Assembly (NCBI GenBank): GCA_029706075.1
Contig: JAINUG010000037.1
Span: 5,398,166-5,462,165 of the forward strand
Direction: 5' to 3'
Length of the DNA stretch: 64,000 nt
From: Aldrovandia affinis
Taxonomy: Eukaryota; Chordata; Actinopteri; Notacanthiformes; Halosauridae
Part shown: positions 46,544 through 59,480 of the stretch, piece by piece
How the letters are laid out: every line of letters begins with the position of its first letter
Numbering within the stretch: the first letter of the stretch is position 1
The notes under the pieces: model-generated
Told to the model about the DNA's origin: nothing
Database searches by the model: none
What the model saw: the letters and a program-made list of their open reading frames with translations, nothing else
Translations under genes and position numbers: made by a program

Positions 46544-49500
46544 CCTGAAATGTGTTATTTACCTCTTATTTTAAATGTGTGGATTATATAAACTACTGTG
46601 AGTAATGCTGTAGTCCTTTAATAGCGTGATGTAGTTGGTGTATATATAGCGATAGTATAATAGTTAATGGTACAATTATAAATCGGGTTTAATAGTATAC
46701 ACAAAATGCTGTTAAAGTTATAACCAGTCATCGCTTGTGTGGTACACCGTGAGATGGATTAGTTATACTGTGAGGAATACCCTGTCAAAACACACACCGT
46801 ACATTGTGAGTTTGACTTGTCTAATGTTTAGCAGTTCTCTTTTATGCCCATCATAGAAACCCCCTTTTCTCCATGTAGCCCATTTCTTCATAATGTTACA
46901 AATATAAACACTGGATTAACTCTGCTAGTCTTTTATTATGAGGTGAATGGTGTTTGGGCATTAATAAATGTGCACAGGTTTCTCTGCAGTGTTCAGGTCT
47001 TTTTTCACAGTGTATAAGTAGGTTAGCTCCTCAGCAGCTGAGGATGCTTTCGTGTGTGGAGTTGTGAGCTCATTTTCCAAGCCTAGGAAATGGCTGTATC
47101 CTATATTTAAAAATCACATCTGGTTTATGATCTGATTTGTCTTTTTTTTTTTTTGTGTCTAATAAGGAAGTACCTTTGCTAAATATTTTGCATCCTTGTT
47201 TTAAACGAAGAATAAAAACAGCAGTGTTCAGGGGTAAACATATGCTATAGGATTATTTATTCATTTAGTACCATTAAAAATGTATTGTGAACAGAGGATT
47301 TCCTTTGGGAATGTAGCCACGTGCCTTATCTGTAATTACAACAACATACTTGCTTATTTTGCATTGAGTGTATTATGCTCTGGAATTTGAAACGAAACAA
47401 TAATAGCTGCAGAAATAGCTGTGAGAATTATGATACTCTGATTTATAGGCAAGCCAGACATGCCTACACCTGTATATTTCCTTAAAAACATTATTTTTTT
47501 TATATTTGTTTGGGTTTTTCCCCACAGAATACCTAAAGCTTTCTCATGAGTTTCCTTTAAATGTAGCTATTCTGAAGGACAGTTCTTAAATATTTCCTTT
47601 TTTGTGCAGTTTGCATTTTCCAAACTGACAACAGCACAAAATATTCAGCCGTTTACCTGCATCGGCCAAAAAACCCAGCCATCGATAAGGACTGTCATTG
47701 TTATTCTTACTCTCACTCCAAGTCTCTCTTTATCTCAGTCCCAGTATCTCTTACTCTCGCACTCTTACCAGATGGACAATATCACTCTCCCTTACAGGCT
47801 TATCATGTAAAAACATTTAGTCTTACTTTAATGGGTTGACATCCACTGAATTCCCTTAGCAGCCTACTAATGCCAGCAGTAGTGTCACTGTGCCCACAGT
47901 CATTACAGGGATTGTTTTCTAGTTATGAATGTGCCAGACAACAGATCCAGACTTGAGAATCGTTTCCCTCGTGGACCAGGCACAGATGGTGTGCTCTGTC
48001 TCTTCAACCCCATCAGCTACTGTGTATGACTGAGAGCACAGATTTGCCTATTCCTGGGCCCTGTCCTTGTCTTATTCTTTATTGGTGCTGTCCTCAGTGA
48101 AGGTATCTCCTGTATGCTGGATCTGCCAGCTCCAGGTTCTGAAGAGATCAGTACTGTCTGCATTTTGCAACACAGATTGTCCGGTAGGTGTCAACTCTCA
48201 ACTGTATTGAACATATTGCTCTAGATGATGCTGTTTGCTACAGGATTATCATAAATGATCAATTATTCAAAGGTTGTTAATTCCCCCTCTTGATACTTTT
48301 AAGGCCATTGTTATTGTTACTGCCCTATTGATGTAAACCCTTGTTAGAAATTGAATGTGCTGTGAAAATGTATTCTTAGCCTACCCTGAAATCTGTTTGG
48401 AAAATAAGGACATTGTAGAGGATGAAAGCATGAAAGCAGTCTATGCAGGATACCCAGAGTACTGTAAAAGGCTTTTATTAATTATATTCTCCTTCTCACA
48501 GTCAGAGGCAAGTTTTGTAAGTGAATGTGTCTTAATATTCCCTTATATTCCCGCTTTCATTGTTCAAGTTCAAGCAAGTCAAACGGTCAGCACTCTGCAG
48601 AGAAAAGCAGCCAAACCAAGACTCCTGAAGCACGTCTGCGAGTAATGATGTTATTCTGTCCCGAGTGGAGGGAAAATATGCTCTGCTCGAATTTAGAGCC
48701 GTCTGCCTTTTGCTTTGGCGTTGCAGGCTTCAGCGGTTCACTCCCGCTGTGGACATTTTCTGGTGTTAGGAAAGGTCTTCTGTTTGAAAGCAGTTTCCCT
48801 GAGTGGACTGCAGAGTGAAAAGAATTGGTGTATGATTTAGGACATGCACTCTGCCAGGCTGACGGAGCCCTGCACACGGGTATTCCAAATTGTTCAAAAA
48901 GTAAGAGAGGTGATAAAAAGTTGTTAAGAGAAACATTGGACGAGTTTAACAGCACAACCAGGCAGGTACAACGCTCCTGGCACTGCCATTAAATCCAACC
49001 TGTCAGGCTCTCACATTCCAATCCAGATGTTGTTGAGGTCCTCTGCTTTAAAATCCATCAGGAACCGAGGGACGTGAAGTAGAGTTTTTAAGAGGAGGCC
49101 TTTATACAGTGTATTTATTCTGAAGGGCTTGCGCGGTCCTTGAGTGAAAGCCGAGTGAATCCTGAACAAGCTGTAGGGAATGCGTTTCGGACTTGTTTGT
49201 ACGAAATGCATTATTTGAGAACATTTTTGAAAAAATCGATCAAACGTAACGCCGTCATGGCAGTTGGCTACTCCACCACATGTATTGTATATTCTCATTT
49301 GACAACAGCGCCCCTCTTGTCCTGTGCAATGCATACTAATGAGACCTTAATCAAAGGATTCATGACGATCATAAAGGATCTTTCTGAACTTATTTACTGT
49401 ACGTTAGGAGTTTTGATCTTTGGGAACAGAATGTGACTCTGCTCTGTGCTGCCTGTGCTGTGTTCTCTCTCTCTCTGCTTTGAAGCTCAGCTTCAGGATT

Positions 49501-50130
49501 CTGAAGAGGCAAGAGATCTCCATGGTCTCACATCTGATTCTGCAGCTGTCTTAGCTGACAGCAGCTCTCTGGCATATTTGTTCATGATAACAGGTAGGAC
49601 AAATATTTCACCCAGGTGCTTGGAGGCCTATATGAAGGCTCTTGTTATGTTTTACACTCCACTCCTGATAATTACAGATGCGAGGCACTTTGCATCTAGG
49701 AACTTACTGATGTGCATAATGTCAACAAAGTCAGTTGGATTAAAGAAGGACCAGCTGCATACTAGTGCAATAAACTGACTATGCATTTATTTGGTATGCA
49801 GTTACAAGTAGATGTCTGTGTAGTCATCATATTAGCCCTCACAAGGAACAATTGTAATCACGTCGATTCACTTACAGCGTGCGCTGAAACTACTAATGGT
49901 CTTAAAATGAACAGTTCTTCTGGGAGTTCTGAAGTATTCGTCCCTGTTCAGGTGACCAGCAGTAAAGCACATTGAGGCTGCCCTCGGTTCATTCTTCAAG
50001 GCCTATTGAAGAGCGGGCAGTGCGACTGCATGTGTCGTAGATCCATATTAATGCCCAAATGTGTGTATTTTATGCACACCCTTTCACAGCGCTGAATTTG
50101 ACGAATGGGTGCCCTTCGTGGCTGATGTAT
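46543..50130. other. Intronic, nothing recognised
   Basis: AT-rich to moderately GC; open frames at 48355-49975 on both strands have no domains or splice support. Confidence 0.55.
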
Positions 50131-50500
50131 GACTTGTTAGAGAGCGATGGAAACGCTGTCAAGACTCTTGGTGCTCCCAAAAAGATTGATCCTCTCCTGC
50201 CCCTCCCTGCGCTGCCCGCCTTGCGTGGACCCCACCAGACACGCCGTCTCCTAGGTAAACATTTTTGTCTGCTCCTCCGCTCCGGCAGAAAGGTTAATGG
50301 CTGATTTACATGACAATTATCCTGCTCTCTGTTGTGGCGGCGCACCTCCCTGCAGAAGGAGTGGCGGGGGGCTGAATTCCGCACCACAATGGCGGATAAA
50401 TGTGAACCAAGAAAACGGTACCATATCCACCCTGGGCCGCGCTGACCGCCCCGCACGCCCATGAGCCAAGCATCCGTCTGGGCCAGCGCGTTAAGATCAA
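50131..50500. other. GC-rich island in intron
   Basis: GC content rises clearly here compared with the AT-rich flanks, with several CpGs ('gtggcggcgcacctccctgc', 'gggccgcgctgaccgccccg'). No conserved reading frame recognised. Candidate regulatory element or non-coding first exon for the antisense gene; nothing in the sequence decides this. Confidence 0.3.
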
Positions 50501-51126
50501 CTTTATCAAAAGTGAATTAATACTGCATTCAAATGTGTTCCGGTGAATTATTAAAAAAACATGTTTTTCTACCATGTTTTTATTTATTTATTTAATATAT
50601 TATTTATTTTTTTGCGTCCGTTGTGCAAGAATTACTTAAAAAAGAAAAATTGGTCTTGAGGTAATTAAGCTTAATTAAAATACTGGTGAGATATCCGTTT
50701 CACAGCATTTCAACCATGAAATGCACACTGATTAGTTTTTAAGATTTGCATTCGGCAGAAGTTCTGCCTAAAAATGATATCGAAACCTGGGTGCAGAAAA
50801 ATCAGGAGCCAGTCAGACGTGATAATCTAATGAGTGATTAACTCAAAGGAAAAGCACTTCCCTGCTAAATTGCAAAAGCAGTGCTTAAGGTTCTGCCTTA
50901 CCCAGAATCCCCTGTCTGTTGAGCTGATTATCCCTGGATTCTGGTATTTTGTCTGGAAAGATTCTGAATGCACAACTTTCTTATTTCTGTCTGCAAAATA
51001 GTGTAGAGGGGTGGAAAGCCGAATAAAATGAGACAAAGATATCAGGCAGTTAATTAACGTTAGCCTTTCTGTTATAATTGGCATAAAACCTGTATTGGGT
51101 ACATATTACTATAGAATAAGGATGTC
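50501..51126. other. Intronic, nothing recognised
   Basis: Strongly AT-rich, including a TATTTA-rich stretch at 50577-50612. Confidence 0.6.
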
Positions 51127-51200
51127 CAGGTAACTGCCAAAATAAAGGAAACACTTGAGTAAATGAGGGATACTGGCAGCTCTGTTATTGTGTGGGGTAT
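51127..51200 (+). mobile_element. Fragment of the same Tc1 deletion derivative
   Basis: 'caggtaactgccaaaataaa', then 'ggaaacacttgagtaaatga', then 'tactggcagctctgttattg' and 'tgtgggg' repeat the left end and the left-end/transposase junction of the element at 1948-2429. Similarity stops after 'gtgtgggg', and no right end was found nearby. Confidence 0.8.
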
Positions 51201-53685
51201 TTGTTTCACATTTGTACTGCAGAGAGGCTCATATAGGGTTTTTAACCCTAATGATGTACATGCTGCTTCACTGAAGTATCTATGGGGAACAGAAGAGGTA
51301 ATACCAAAGACTATGTCTAACTGATCTCCTGAATTTGACCCTGAAGTAGTAAATGACCAGGCAGCTGTCTCTACAGAAATGGCCCAGCCTGTCTGTCTAC
51401 CTTCACTGTAAAATATGTTGAATGCAAATTCCACTTCATTGCTCTAAAATCTGACAATAAGCCTCGAATTCTCAATTTCCGTGACAGTGGAGTTAGGTGC
51501 GAATCGATGTTTGTTATGAAACGATGTAGGCCTGCATGCCAGTGCTCTTCATGGCAAATGCCTCACCTGTCACCAGCGTAACAGCAGCAGCGAGTCGCAG
51601 ATCCGTATGCCAAACGCTCAGTGAAGTGGCTGCAGGTCCAGCGCTTCCACCACTCTCATTGTGATTTGCTTTAATCAGCCGAGGACAGCTTTCACTTTGT
51701 TTCTCTAAGGCGGTAGATATTGAAGGACCAGGCAGACCTGTTATTGCACAGACCAGCACAGCAGAGTGCTGTAGAAGGCATTGGGCTTTGCCGCCTTCCC
51801 TCTCTCCCAGTGTTCAGTTAATGGTAATGGCTTTGACCCATCGCGTCAAACTGCCAAATGCTGTGTCTGCCTCGTGAAGTCTCTCCATTATCCCTTCGGT
51901 CCGCTCGGCTAATTACCGTGTTCAGGCTATTTATTTTCATTTTTTCTCTTTTGGTCGCCTGTTGCTTCAGCATGCAGATTAGCATGCCCATTATAATCTC
52001 TGTTTTGTAGAAAGCCAGTGCCAATTGCGTGAGGACGTAGTGCACTTATCAAACGAGGGGCTGTGCCAGTTTATATGAGATGAAGTTGTGTTGGAAAACC
52101 CCTGTCCATGAAGCCACCCACTTTCATGCTTCTCTCTCTTTCCCTCTCACCTCGCCAGGCAGAAAGGGGTTACACGGTTCTCCTGTACAGGATCCAAAGA
52201 GGAATCTGGCAACATGCCCCAGGACTGGAAAAGGTTAAGGCTGCAGTGTGTTCAGCAATTTCACTGTACCGGGAGAACAATTGCTCTCAAATAGAGGGGA
52301 AAAAAATACCTATCATATAAACAGCTCTGCATCCTCACAATTTATTCAGGGACATATCAGACCTGTTCAAAGCACTGCTTATAATGAAATGAGAATTTCC
52401 CTCAGTTTGATCATGCCGGCAATATCCAGCATACATTTCAGTTATTACTATCCTTGTTCAGGTATATGACTAAGAAAAAGCTGCGCCTCATGGATCTGCA
52501 TGTGCTGCGTCTCGAATCAGTGTAGCTGCCCAGTCTACAGGAACATTGCCTATTCAATTACTTTAGAACCACGAGACCATTACTGGTCTTATCTCCGTTA
52601 ATGAAGGAGGTAATTACCCGCAATCTAAAGCAGTTCTTCACTGTGAGAAAGATCACTTCCCATCTACAAGCTACTCCCCTGCAATGGGGCAATCGATGAG
52701 GAAAGTAAATGTAGCCTTAACTGCTGGTGTATTCAGAGTTTGGCTGCCATGTTGCTGTTTCACATTTATACACTCGGAGCTGTGACAGCGTTTTAGTTTC
52801 TTCGCTGCGCTTACTGGTTTGCACTGCAGGCACAAGAAGATCTGCCGGACAAAAATAGTTTGGGGGGGGATATCTGTTGCTGTTATACATTGCTGGTTGT
52901 GTAATGCCTTTTGATATCTGTGACAATGTGTGAATAAGTTCAGTAAAGCGGATTAGACTGGGTTTCTGCTCTAGCTTTACCAATGCGTTCTAGCCGGAAA
53001 GACACATCGGACCATCAGAAGTGATTTAATAGGGCCATAATGATGTCTTGAGTTGCTGAGCATATCATTTTCAGTATGTAATCTTTCACCTTTGTGAAAC
53101 CAAAAAACTGATACACTGAAAAAGCTTTGCACGGATTTTCTGTGACTAAACTGACTCAATGAATATGGAAAATGTATAGATGGCCCACTAAAATGGTTGT
53201 TATTATTTAGCTGAATAAAATGAACAGATTGATTGGACCAAATCCATAAAGCGTGGATGCTCCAATGAAATGGGAATTGACATAGGAATACAGATGATTC
53301 CCAGTATCTTGTCCCACATATGACAATGCATATTAGTATTCCTGAACAATGGCCTCAGTTTAAAACTAAGCAAAGTAGAAAGGTCTCTTAGGTTTATATC
53401 GTAATGGGGGCGTGACTGCATGATTCTCCTCATCTTGCAGGCATCAAGCACGTAGCTGGATCATTGCTTATGTGATTCATAAAATATCTGATTGGAGTGG
53501 TCTTTTGTAAAAATGTCAGCCATTACTGTTACAGAAAATTAGATTTGATGTCCAATTCAGAATTTTGTATTTATTTATTTATTGAAATCCATAGCTCCAT
53601 ATACTTCCAAACCAAATACGCGTGACGCATTCCTTTACATTCTGTAGTGTTTTAAGGCCCTGAATTGTGAAGGATGTAGGGAAAG
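51201..53685. other. Intronic, nothing recognised
   Basis: No exon or RNA gene recognised; short unsupported open frames only. Confidence 0.55.
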
Positions 53686-54050
53686 TGCAGCGGAGGAAGG
53701 TAGCCGTTGGTTGGCGTGCTGTGAGGTGGTGGAGATGTGGGCCGTGCGTGTGCAGTTCCCTGGGAGTCGCGGGCAGGGCCTGATGCGCGCTGTGGAAGCT
53801 GCCTCTGCGCATCAGGGCCCTCTGCAAGCCCATGCTAATGGGGTGCGACATCTCCACCGCGCCGTCTCCCGGGCCGACACATGGCCCTGAAGATGGCCGC
53901 TCCGCCCTGTCGCACGTTAGTTCCGCAAGACTTCCCCGGTGCTCCGCGCCGACCTTGCAGCTCTGAGGGACCTCTGCTGGCAGCGCTTCATCACAGTATA
54001 GTCTGACGAGGCCGTCATCAACGGGATTGTTGAGGGCAACAGTGAGTGAC
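53686..54050. other. GC-rich island in intron
   Basis: GC-rich with CpGs ('gcgcgctgtggaagctgcct', 'caccgcgccgtctcccgggc'). Open on the minus strand for 93 codons (53579-53857), but no recognisable protein. Possible regulatory element or 5'UTR exon of the antisense gene. Confidence 0.3.
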
Positions 54051-55439
54051 CTTGAAGATTTTTGGGGGATTTTTTTATTTTATAAGAATAATATAGCATT
54101 TGCACGACTGCCATTTTGCCCTCACCCATGTCAATAGATCCTCATGACTATACATCACATCTCCCAAACCAAAAATTGCTGGCAATTATTAATTTGTGAC
54201 AGCTGCAGTTATCTCATTGCATGTCCATAGCAGAATCATTTTGTTCAAGCGAGTGGTAACACAGATCACATTGCTCTGTTCTCCTTTTTATATGGGAACG
54301 ATACAGGTTCAATAACATCCAGTACAAAATAACACTATTTGGTCGACCATCCATCGCTTAGGCAATTTGAGGCTTTATGATGCTCAAGTGAGCTTCCACA
54401 CACTGACTCAGATGTCAAACAGAATGCCTCTGGGAGGCAGTGGAGACCTGACGCAGTGCTGCTTCCTATCACTCCTGGAGCGTTGCTTTGTCCTCCCGGC
54501 TCCTGTTTGTGTTGGTTGGTAGCACTTAGACTTGTTTGTTTCCGAAGAGTATGAGCCCCAGCTTTATCAGCGCTATCCTTCCCTTTCAAAGACAGCGCGT
54601 GGCACGGCAGCTCACAGGTTCACCATTTTAAACGGTCGACATCAAAGAGTCAAGATTAGCAGTCCAAATGCGCCCACGTAGGATTTATGATAGAAATTAA
54701 ATCAATTTTAGCTAATGGTGAGACACATTTATTTCTATCTAGAAGTCTAGAATTTATAGTACATGTAAATGAAGACAATTGTGGGGGGAAATGCGTTTAC
54801 TCATTTTTGACGACGATTTTGATCTACTTTATTTGAATTGGCTAATTGTGAATCGTATATATTCTGGTTGAAGGTAAGTGTAGGAGCTGCTCATGACACT
54901 AGACACAATCACAATATACTGCCTTATTCTGGACATAATTTATGAGAGAATGTCAAATATTTTACAAGATGTCAAAGATATCCACAAATAGCAGGGACAT
55001 TCTGTATTTTAGCCTTAGGACAATGTGCGTTGGGTTATGTTCAAATCGAATTATAGAGAAAGGTGTGTGGCCAGTTCTTGTCACTTATTGCTATAAAATA
55101 GCAAATTAATTCCCTCTGCATTACCATGGTAATGGTGGGTGGATGAATGCTTTCAGAATGAGCACTTTGTATGTCTGATTGATTGTATTCAAGAGGTTTT
55201 CACTTCAATTGTAGCTGAGCACATGCAATCAACACTAAACAGGCCGTATTGGCTTAATACAGTACACCATTAAAAGGATTTGTCATGTGGTCCTTGTTCC
55301 GTGTAACACAGCACCTACTCGTATAATAAAAGGGCATTTTTAATTATATAAAAAGGTCGTAAAATACATTTCGTTTAAGTACGCAATTCCTGTCACCCCC
55401 AGAAGATCTTTGATCTTTTTAGGAGTGCTTAAAAGGCAG
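54051..55439. other. Intronic, nothing recognised
   Basis: AT-rich; no exon, RNA gene or repeat family seen. Confidence 0.55.
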
Positions 55440-56020
55440 GCTGTTCCGCCGTTAACTCGTTTCTCTCTGAGGAGCGTGCACACGCACGCAGAGCCCCAGG
55501 GGTCTCCGGGCTGCCTTACTGACTGACAGGCAAGCGAGCAGAGCGATTGGCAGCCTGGTCTCACAGCCTATGGAGCGGTTCTGAGTGGGAGCCGCTCGCC
55601 TCACAGGAGTCATCCCCTGCACGCCACACAAAGGAGACGGAGCAGTCCCCATGCAATGATCTGGCTCCGTTCATCAGCGAATAAATAAACTGAGGTGCGC
55701 CACCCAACGTCCAAAAGGAGCGCACGTGCGTCTGTCTCTGCTCCAGCAAAGCAATCTCCGCCACTTTTAAGTCCATAGTCTTATGGCTCTAATCAATGGC
55801 AGGGCTTGAGAGCGCGCTTCTCGCCGCACGTTGATTGCAGGCAGTAAATCCCTCTGATTACGGCCAATAACAAAGGAAGGAGAAAAAGCCTCCACTTGTC
55901 CTCAAAGCTCCAGAGCAGATGCCTTTCACAGTCTCTGCTCCTTTAACATAATCGCTCCCCGCCACCCCCCGCAATCAGATCCGCCTGAGGTTCGTGTGGC
56001 GTCCCCGACCAGGGGTGGGG
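55440..56020. other. GC-rich island in intron
   Basis: The longest of the GC-rich blocks inside the giant intron, with CpG-containing stretches ('gttccgccgttaactcgttt', 'gcacacgcacgcagagcccc', 'gagagcgcgcttctcgccgc'). Minus-strand open frames overlap but match nothing recognised. Confidence 0.3.
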
Positions 56021-56835
56021 ATTATTAAACGCTGAAACGGGAGATTTCTTTGTCTGTAATGCCGTTTCACTACTACTACGGGAGCCAGAGAGGGAAGAGT
56101 GAGCGCCTTATCAACAGGCTGCTTTCACGGAGGGATCGCATCCTGCTGGCTCTGTGCTGCAGGTCAAGAAGCACAGACCGTGCGCATGCCAATCGGCACT
56201 ATAAAACACTGCATGTGAACATGGTCATTATTGTAATGTCAGGTCTCTTTATTTCCAGACAGCATCCTTAAAGCCTTCAGCTCAGAGGCTGCATGATCAA
56301 CAGACCGCTTTTTATGATTTACCGTGTAAATAAAGGTCTGTCTGTTGGGCTTGGGCTGGATTCTTTTTTTTTCCCCGCATGCTGCTGCAGATATCTCGGA
56401 AAATACTTGCTCAAGTCTTTCTTAGTGGTGCACAACCTAACGTTTTGCAAATATTGAAAATGCTGCAGTAGTTGATACTGTCTAATACTGTCAGCCTGTA
56501 ATTGGTGGAAGTTGCTAGACAAGGTTTTTTCTAAACTGAAACATTCCAGCATTCAGTCCTGAATTCTAATGCATGCCTACAGTAACAACAGTGCAACAGA
56601 TATCTCTTTGTTGGGAAGGAAAGCATTATTGTAATAAAGCAACATTATGCAGTAAAATCTCAAATGTAATAAAACATGCTGAGAAAGGTAAATCTTTAAA
56701 TAGCTTAACGAATGGTTATTGGCATGCACAGCTTAAACAGTTCTCATTTTAATTTTAGTGCTGAGAGAAGACCACTGCTCACTGATGCCCTGAATGGAAT
56801 CCAACATTCTCACACACTTTTCCAAGGAGAAAAAA
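56021..56835. other. Intronic, nothing recognised
   Basis: No exon, RNA gene or repeat family recognised. Confidence 0.55.
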
Positions 56836-56937
56836 ACACACACAGACACACGAATGCATGCATACACACACACAGATAGGCATGCATGCATGCATGCATG
56901 CATGCGTACACTCACTCACACACACTCAGACTCACAC
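56836..56937 (+). repeat. CA and (CATG)n microsatellite cluster
   Basis: CA repeats surround a 'gcatgcatgcatgcatgcat' block at 56880-56904, which is self-complementary and alternating purine-pyrimidine. It lies about 230 bases upstream of the exon at 57164. Confidence 0.92.
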
Positions 56938-56990
56938 ATTTTACATTTTAAGCATTTATCAGACGCTCTTATCCAGAGCGACTTACAATA
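56938..56990 (-). mobile_element. SINE tail fragment, inverted
   Basis: 'ttttacattttaagcattta' plus 'tcagacgctcttatccagag' and 'cgacttaca' is the reverse complement of the SINE tail at 41880-41960. Confidence 0.82.
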
Positions 56991-57124
56991 CACACACACA
57001 CACACTTTAGAGAGTTTGAAAGCATGTTGTCCCTTGCCTTGTGATGCCTGAATGTGGTGTAATCCAGGGTCCACAGAGGTATTCCAGCTGCAGTGTTCAG
57101 TGTGTGAGCCCTGACCCTGACTGA

Positions 57125-57334
<210 letters not shown>

Positions 57335-57416
57335 TAAGCCAGCCAGTCACAGGCAAAACAAACCAATTACAGGCCACCAGTTGGAGCAGAGGGGCGGTGA
57401 TCAACTGCACAGCTGC

Positions 57417-57419
57417 ACA

Positions 57420-57456
<37 letters not shown>

Positions 57457-57600
57457 TCTCTCCCTCTCTTGCTCCTCTCTCTTTCTCTCTCTCGCTCGCT
57501 CTCTCTCACACTCTCCCTGCCAGTCCCCCACCCTCTTTCTCGCTCTCATTCGCTCTCTCCCTCTACCTTTTCTTTCTCCGGTGCCCTCTTTCACTCTTTC
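57417..57600 (+). repeat. (CT)n pyrimidine tract after an exon donor
   Basis: About 180 bases of imperfect CT repeat beginning 84 bases after the 57334 donor. On the minus strand it gives the spurious Arg/Glu-repeat open frames (56916-57660). Confidence 0.95.
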
Positions 57601-58899
57601 TATAATCCCCCCGCTCAATCCCCATCTGCCAGGTCTTCTCCTCTGACTTCCACGAGACATTGTTTCTTAAAAGAAAACTGTACTTGTCTGAGTCAATATT
57701 TAAAAAGCATTTCTTATTTTCATTGAACATTCCAGCCGTCGCTGTATAATTATAGGGCTTTCCTGTTTTTGTTTCTCCTGTGATTATAATTGTTTTATGG
57801 ATTTTACAATTTATCTCACATTTTTGTCATGCAATCTCCAGCAGGAAATGAGGTGTATATTCTTAGCATTGTAAGATATCTAAACTAGCTGAAGCAACGC
57901 TGGTCAGAAGGGCTTAACAACACACCATTTCTTTTAAAGAATAGCTGAATAACTATTAAGTATCATTCCCTCGTTTCTACCAGTGAAGCTTCTGAGAGCA
58001 TAACGAAACAGCTGGGACAACACATTTACATTGTTACAGAGAATTGCGTGTGAAATAACATCAGGCTTTGCAAACTTGTAGCAATTATATTCAAGTAAAT
58101 ATGGCTATTATCACTTTTGGTATGCTGCGTTGTCTGTGAAAATGTCCTTCAAAACGGTAGCAAACAGGGAATCTTTCGAAGCTCTTGACGTCTGCACTGT
58201 TTGCCACATTTGAAACGGATCAGATAGCCATGCTGTGAGAGGAGGAGGATCTGCTCCTCGAATGGGTGGCGAGGTACACGGACCGGTGGCAGCTCAAGTA
58301 AAATCCATGTTTTGGTTCTTTTGTTTCGGTTTTTTTTTTAATGGTTACTTTCATAATAGATTTGATGTTGTAAAATCCAAAAGGAAAATTGAATTATTTT
58401 TTTTTTTTACCACTATTTGAAGAACTGGAGCATTGAAGGTGGGAAGCAGGCTGAATGAATAGTGTAACAAAGCTTGCAATGATCGGCCTCTGTGAGTACT
58501 GGCAGGTTCACCCCACCTACCGCCCTCCAGAAGGAGGGCTCCATGGTTTAAGAGGCAGGGAGCAGGCGAGGATTATCGTCTGACACAATTATCTGTAGGG
58601 TGCCGCACAGTTTTCATTTGACGTGACTTTGTAGCAGAACCTTAGAATCAATTCTAAGGCCCCCGGGAAAAATGTGAAAGTTTGACACACCAACCATACA
58701 CAAACCGAGTGTCCCTTCCACGTCCGGATTTATAAATGCCAATATCCAACCGGACACCCTCCTGTCTGATAGGCTAACGGTGCTCGGCCTTTCTAAGCTA
58801 GCTCTGTCTTCGTGATGACCATCGGGGTTCGTGTACATGTTGCTGGCATTGTTCCGTACCGCATAACTGTGGAGCCTCTAAGCCCCATGGGATCAGTCT
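57601..58899 (+). other. cep89 intron, nothing recognised
   Basis: AT-rich; T runs near 58330 and 58397. No exon found. Confidence 0.55.
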
Positions 58900-59480
58900 G
58901 CTCCAGTCCCCTCCCCCACGTCCTCCAGATGTGGCCATTTGTCCAGATCCTCATCTGACATGGCAGGACCTGATCACTGTGACAGTGCAGCGCAGTCTCC
59001 AGCCTGGCTCTGACTCTGCTGAGTCACTGTGCGAGCAGAGAGAGAGACCGTCACCACTGCCCTGCCGCCAGCCACAGCAACGTCTCGCAGGCACTACCTC
59101 CCACGCCGGCCTGCACCTGCCGCCGCGCCACGTGACGCCAGCTCGCCCGATTGCCCGATCGAGACTTTGTGGTAGTCGCCGGGCGGAGTTCAAGGTTTAA
59201 GGTTCGACCTGTCCTGGGACTCGTCACGCGCTCCGTCCTCGTCAGCGAGGAGCCGGCTGTCCCGGGGCGCTGGAAGTGTGACTCTGGGACGGTGTGAGCG
59301 ATGTGGCGGCGCTTTCCCAGCTCATTAGTAACCCTGCGGGGGGGGTGCAGACCCATGAGAGCTTGTGACAGCAGGGTCGATGAGAATGCAGCTAGACACA
59401 GCCGGGGGGCTGGGGGATGTTCCAGGCCAACATCGCGGGCAGCGGCAGAGCAGCTCGGCTACTTTCTCTCTTCACGCCCC
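58900..59480. other. GC-rich island in the next cep89 intron
   Basis: GC-rich, CpG-containing ('cctgccgccgcgccacgtga', 'ctcgtcacgcgctccgtcct', 'gggacggtgtgagcgatgtg'). Short open frames on both strands (58931-59356) match nothing recognised and lack a phase-compatible exon for cep89. Candidate regulatory element or unrelated promoter. Confidence 0.3.

Noticed and set aside
53579..53857. 93-codon minus-strand frame in a GC-rich island
   Set aside because: GC-rich DNA has few stops; the peptide matches nothing recognised and has no partner exon. Kept only as a regulatory candidate.
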